Source: JAGNLA01 sp964639885 | GTDB lineage: Bacteria; Caldisericota; Caldisericia; JAAYUI01 | Length of the DNA stretch: 64,000 bases | Assembly: GCA_964639885.1 (NCBI GenBank) | Contig: CAZXEH010000003.1 | Location: 62,001 to 126,000 of the forward strand | Direction: 5' to 3' | In this document: positions 60,339 through 64,000 of the stretch, in pieces | How the letters are laid out: the number at the start of each line of letters is the position of its first letter | How positions within the stretch are numbered: position 1 is the first letter of the stretch | Position numbers and translations under genes: made by a program | Notes under the pieces: generated by a model | The model's input: the letters and a program-made list of their open reading frames with translations, nothing else | Database searches by the model: none | What the model was told of the DNA's origin: nothing

Positions 60339-63300
60339 TTCACACTCCCTGGGTATGTGATTGTTATTCTACCGGTTTTAGAGTCGAATACCAGATCCGC
60401 ACCAAAAACATCGCATGTGAATCTTAAAGGAACCATTGTGACTCCATTGATAATCACAGGGAAGAGCTTGCCGTTCTTGTCTAATTTGGTTTTCACGCCG
60501 TCGACCATTGCATAAGATTGATTATTCCACATCTGGACAACTTTGTTTTTGCCATCAAGCAGTTCTTTTGTAAGTGTTATTCTCTTGGTTTTCTGATCCC
60601 ATTCTACCTTGACGCCGAAAATGTTTGCGAGGTTGCGGATTGGAATATAAGTGTTTCCGGCGAGTTCTTTCGGAAGATTTTTGGAAGTGGGAGGATTTGT
60701 AAATGGTACCTGCGGAATGCCGTCAACCGTCCATTCCTTGCTGTCAAGTGTAAGCACAATCTTCTTTTGTTTGGGATTAATCTTGAGCGCAACTGTTTTT
60801 GTGCTAGTGTTGCCGACCTGATCGGTAGCAGTGAAGACCAGCTCTTCCAGGTAATGCTGTGGGGTGAATTCGGTAGTGTAAATGGAAACGTCTGATTCAG
60901 TCGTGGCTTCTTCTGTCAAATAGTCTTTATTTATTGTCACAAGACAGTTTGATTCGGTCTTGACCTTGATCTGGATTGGTTCGCCAATTGTATAATTTTT
61001 GTTCACTCCCAGCTCTATCTCTGTCATTTGTGGAGGAACAGTATCGAGAATTATCGTTTTTGTGATATCTGTTTCATTGCACGCCTGGTCTCGGCCGATT
61101 ATCTCGACTATGTTTTCACCCTCTTTGAGATCGACGGTCTTTTCAAATTCATACTTTATAGAACCCGAATCTTCAGTTTCATAAATTTCGCCTTCCAGAA
61201 GCTGGGTTTCCTCGCCGTTGATTCTTATGAAAACCGAGTCGACAACCTGATATTTCGTGTTGTCACCGTCCGTCAGCATCTCGGTGAAGCCTCGTTCGCC
61301 TTTGAGAGTGAATGATTTTTTGTTTGTTCTTGATGTAGCTGTCCTTGGTTGAAGCATCGTCAATGGAGGTGCAATGGTGTCAAGATCGAATTGGACTGTT
61401 TGCGGTTCTTCTTTAACCCCGTTGAATTCCGACTGCCAGGTGATATGAGCTCTTTGCTGACCTGGCATCATCCTTGCTTCACCACCATAAATGACTTCCT
61501 TGTCCGGCTGGTTGTTGAACCAAAAAGTTATTTTTGCTTCAGGATTGAGGCAGTCAAAACCAAGGATTGACGGTTTGTTGAACCACCCGTCACAATTTGG
61601 CTCCTCAGGGTCTTTGAAATAAATCAAGGATTTGAGCGGTGCAGGATCAAGATTCATTGGTTCGGACTCGCATTCTTCCCCTTGTGATGTCCTCAGCCTT
61701 AACACGTAATTATCCTTAACCCTTGGGTTTGTTACAGGACAAAGGATTTCGACTTTAACATAAGAAAATGCCCCAACATCATTAGCCAGAGTTATCGTCA
61801 TTTCGTGGCCATCAACCTGAACCGATTTAGAATTGATGTTGTCCACTTTTGCGCAGTATTTGTTTTCGTTATCGTCAGATATCTTCGTGCCTTCGGGGAA
61901 AATGACGGTTATTGTATCGCTGGCTTTTAGGGGCTTCCTTGAAGATGGTTTCATCAAAAAAAACATCATCGTTTCAACGCCAGCCTGTGGATGCTGCATC
62001 TCGAGCGAATCAATACTCAGCTTTGACTCGGTCAGCTCAAACTCTCCACAGCCAAAGGATTTGTCGCCAATCTTTATGATTATTTCGTGTTTGCCTTGAT
62101 TGCCATTGATTATTTTACATTCTTTCGGAATGTAGACAGCCAGAAATTTAGAGATTGGTGATGTGGATTCAAATGACAGTGTTCTATCGTTATCATTTGA
62201 AATCGTATATATTATCGCACCATTAGCGATTATTTTTCTGTAAGTGTTGATTTTCTGGAAAGCGAAATCTTTTGGAAACTCGATTGTGACATTTGTTTTT
62301 TCTTTCCATGACAATTCTTCAGGGATTGGAAGCTTGATGTGGAAGTCGGTAATAATCAGCTCCTCAGGTTTTGTTAGCACTGTTGAGGGCTTGCCCGGCA
62401 GAGCATAGATTTCGGATTTGACGTAGTTGGGTTCAGATGATGTCGAAACCTTAATTTGTGGCGATGCAGAATAATCAACGCTAACCCCAAGACTAGAATC
62501 GAAATCGACCCTGACGTTTCCGAAGTTCTCGATGTTTACCGGCGAACCAATAGTTATATCGGTCATTTCTTTGGAGGTCTTGAGTTCGAAGTGTTTTGAG
62601 ACTTGCTTGCCGTTGACATAAATTTTTCCGGCAGTGATTGTCGAAGAAAATTTGAACTGCTTTGGGAATTTCAGTTTGATGGTTGAATCCCAGAAATCCA
62701 GCGCCCCACCCTCGCCAGTTTTGAAAAGAACTGAGAATGAGACTGGTTTTTTGGCTATTGGGTATGGATCAATTTTTACATCTGAAACATCAGAGCATGG
62801 CAAAACGAATGCTTCCGACTCGATGGGTTCGGGTTCAGGGGTTGTGGCGACAGCAACTCTGTAACGACCGGGAGTCATGGGCGAAATGATTCCTGTGTGC
62901 CTGGATGTGTTCAAATCAATAGGGTTGTAGCCTTTTCTCCAACCCTCAGCCGCACCCATATCAAACATTGTCAATGAACGTTCCTTGCATGTGTTTGTTA
63001 CGATTGACGGCTGGCAATCACATGGTTGGTAGCCAATTGATACAGACATGGAAACCCTGTGAATCTTTTCAAAACGCTCTTTGAAGTCAATTGGCATTGA
63101 TGGCATCACTGTTCCAAGCATCCAGCAGCCCAATCCTGAGGGGTCTTTGGCCATTAATGGATATTTGCCATTGTTATCGCAAGGATCACCCCAATTGGGA
63201 ATGTTGGTTGTATCAGGTAAATCTATCAACTCTGTATCACCAGATGTGTTTTTGACAACATAGAGCTGTTTTAGTTTTTGAAGCTCCGGATTATTGAACT

Positions 63301-63631
63301 TTTCAAAATATTTCTCATTGGGAATGAATCTTGGATTCATTATTTTCTCATCGATTTTTGGCAGTCCGTCGCAGGCATTCTTTACGATTTCAAGTGGATC
63401 GGTGCTTGCTGCCTCATACGATGGAAACCAAATTTTGAACCAGTCATGGACTTTCAAATCAACGTTATATCTGACATAGACTGTAAAGGCATTGTTCAAA
63501 TTTGCCCTGGCTGCACCGAAGTTTGTATTGCGACAGTTTAACACAACATGAACCGGCCCCACCACTGCAAAACAAGTCGAGGCCATCGAAAAGATTGTGA
63601 CAGCGAATACAAGTATTTTCAGTGCCTTCAT
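60335..63631 (-). CDS. Large secreted multidomain protein, paralogue C
   Basis: 1098 residues from the ATG at 63631, five bases after GAGGT; a GTG at 63637 is an alternative. Same architecture as paralogue A: signal peptide; N-terminal domain (DWFKIWFPSYEAAS, KDPSGLGCWMLGT, WRKGYNPIDLNTS); beta-sandwich modules (GEGGALDFWDS); the Cys module (LIYFKDPEEPNCDGWFNKP); Ig-like modules (GERGFTEMLTDGDNTKYQV, which is nearly identical in A); and the C-terminal stalk domain (NTYIPIRNLANIFGV, VTMVPLRFTCDVFGA). It lies directly downstream of the decayed copy D and is coupled to copy B, a tandem array on one strand. Confidence 0.8.
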   Translation of the reverse strand: MKALKILVFAVTIFSMASTCFAVVGPVHVVLNCRNTNFGAARANLNNAFTVYVRYNVDLKVHDWFKIWFPSYEAASTDPLEIVKNACDGLPKIDEKIMNPRFIPNEKYFEKFNNPELQKLKQLYVVKNTSGDTELIDLPDTTNIPNWGDPCDNNGKYPLMAKDPSGLGCWMLGTVMPSMPIDFKERFEKIHRVSMSVSIGYQPCDCQPSIVTNTCKERSLTMFDMGAAEGWRKGYNPIDLNTSRHTGIISPMTPGRYRVAVATTPEPEPIESEAFVLPCSDVSDVKIDPYPIAKKPVSFSVLFKTGEGGALDFWDSTIKLKFPKQFKFSSTITAGKIYVNGKQVSKHFELKTSKEMTDITIGSPVNIENFGNVRVDFDSSLGVSVDYSASPQIKVSTSSEPNYVKSEIYALPGKPSTVLTKPEELIITDFHIKLPIPEELSWKEKTNVTIEFPKDFAFQKINTYRKIIANGAIIYTISNDNDRTLSFESTSPISKFLAVYIPKECKIINGNQGKHEIIIKIGDKSFGCGEFELTESKLSIDSLEMQHPQAGVETMMFFLMKPSSRKPLKASDTITVIFPEGTKISDDNENKYCAKVDNINSKSVQVDGHEMTITLANDVGAFSYVKVEILCPVTNPRVKDNYVLRLRTSQGEECESEPMNLDPAPLKSLIYFKDPEEPNCDGWFNKPSILGFDCLNPEAKITFWFNNQPDKEVIYGGEARMMPGQQRAHITWQSEFNGVKEEPQTVQFDLDTIAPPLTMLQPRTATSRTNKKSFTLKGERGFTEMLTDGDNTKYQVVDSVFIRINGEETQLLEGEIYETEDSGSIKYEFEKTVDLKEGENIVEIIGRDQACNETDITKTIILDTVPPQMTEIELGVNKNYTIGEPIQIKVKTESNCLVTINKDYLTEEATTESDVSIYTTEFTPQHYLEELVFTATDQVGNTSTKTVALKINPKQKKIVLTLDSKEWTVDGIPQVPFTNPPTSKNLPKELAGNTYIPIRNLANIFGVKVEWDQKTKRITLTKELLDGKNKVVQMWNNQSYAMVDGVKTKLDKNGKLFPVIINGVTMVPLRFTCDVFGADLVFDSKTGRITITYPGSVN

Positions 63632-63643
63632 TCTCACCTCAAT

Positions 63644-64000
63644 TCACGTATACGATAGTTATTGTTTTGGTCTTTGCTCAAAAGTCATCTAACGCCAGTA
63701 TTGTCAAAACCTGTCAGAATCATTGTAAATCCACCGATTGCATTTGGGTCGAACTCATCTTTCGGATCATCATGCGTTGATTTGCCATTGACTGAAGATT
63801 CTTTTTTGGATTTCTTGGTTTGGCTTTGAGGTAGACAGTTTTTATGCTTGTGTTTCCGGCTTTGTCTGTTGATGCCAATTCAATTTTGTTGTTCGTTGAT
63901 TCAGGAGTGTACCAGGTTTGGTAAATGGAGTTGGTGTCGTTGAAATGAATCATATTGCTTACGACTTTTCCATTGACAGCCACTGTTGCCTCAGGTTCAG
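63644..64000 (-). pseudogene. Frameshifted 3' end of a further paralogue (D), cut by window edge
   Basis: The frame open at the window edge encodes an Ig-like module like those in A and C (ATVAVNGKVVS; NKIELASTDKAGNTSIKTV; KAKPRNPKK). At a run of six A it leaves that frame; in the next frame a coherent stretch (ESSVNGKSTHDDPKDEFDP) runs to a stop at 63685. In the third frame the last 12 codons, AKTKTITIVYVN, match the end of the stalk domain and stop at 63644. Most of the stalk domain is therefore gone and three frames are used. I read it as a decaying gene, though sequence errors in the A run could explain one shift. Confidence 0.6.

Noticed and set aside
60335..63631. Repeated Ig-like blocks as a CRISPR or satellite array
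   Set aside because: The repeats are protein-level, of domain size and diverged; no short regularly spaced DNA repeat is present.

Overview
The window is chromosomal DNA from an anaerobic or facultatively anaerobic bacterium that I cannot place in a named phylum. The gene order ppdK-dnaG-rpoD and recA-recX-rny-ymdB recalls Firmicutes and Thermotogae. Against that, YidC has a large extracytoplasmic domain, as in two-membraned bacteria, and a Rieske/cytochrome b complex is present. Several -10 boxes lie so close to start codons that some mRNAs look leaderless. No phage, insertion sequence or CRISPR array is visible; almost everything is compact, often overlapping, housekeeping and accessory genes.

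Layout. 1-7.8 kb (minus): ppdK, dnaG, rpoD and the 5' part of uvrD/pcrA. 8.0-12.0 kb (plus): the classical rpmH-rnpA-yidD-yidC-jag-mnmE run. 12.0-20.5 kb (minus): dprA preceded by a nine-gene electron-transfer operon. It encodes a Rieske protein, a cytochrome b fused to a two-cluster ferredoxin, four proteins resembling FlxD, FlxC, FlxB and FlxA, a second cytochrome b with a huge extra loop, and two small membrane proteins. 20.7-22.8 kb (minus): groES-groEL behind a strong promoter and a variant CIRCE operator. 22.9-32.0 kb (plus): a YitT-type membrane protein, ftsE-ftsX with a LytM peptidase, ctpA, a P-type ATPase, gmk, rpoZ and plsY. 31.9-39.9 kb: tlyA (minus) and mfd, a phosphatase-MazG fusion, an acetyltransferase, a DUF6485-like protein and a methyltransferase-like protein (plus), then ymdB (minus). 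40.0-51.9 kb (minus): seven tRNAs, a double-GNAT protein and a long proteostasis and DNA-repair run (tig, clpP, clpX, lon, rimO, thpR, recA, recX, rny). 52.0-64.0 kb: envelope and secreted proteins, including a TlpA-like lipoprotein, a beta-propeller/stalk protein and four paralogues of a large secreted protein family.

The most interesting system is the 12.98-20.48 kb operon. FlxABCD-like proteins normally pass electrons from NAD(P)H to heterodisulfide reductase. Here no hdr gene is present and the Flx-like set is embedded in a Rieske/cytochrome b gene set, which suggests a membrane complex linking NAD(P)H to the quinone pool. One cytochrome b keeps all four haem-ligand histidines. The other keeps only one pair and carries a soluble insert of about 300 residues. 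The second novelty is the secreted family at 54-64 kb, with an unrecognised Cys-containing N-terminal domain, Ig-like modules and a C-terminal copper-amine-oxidase-N-like (stalk) domain.
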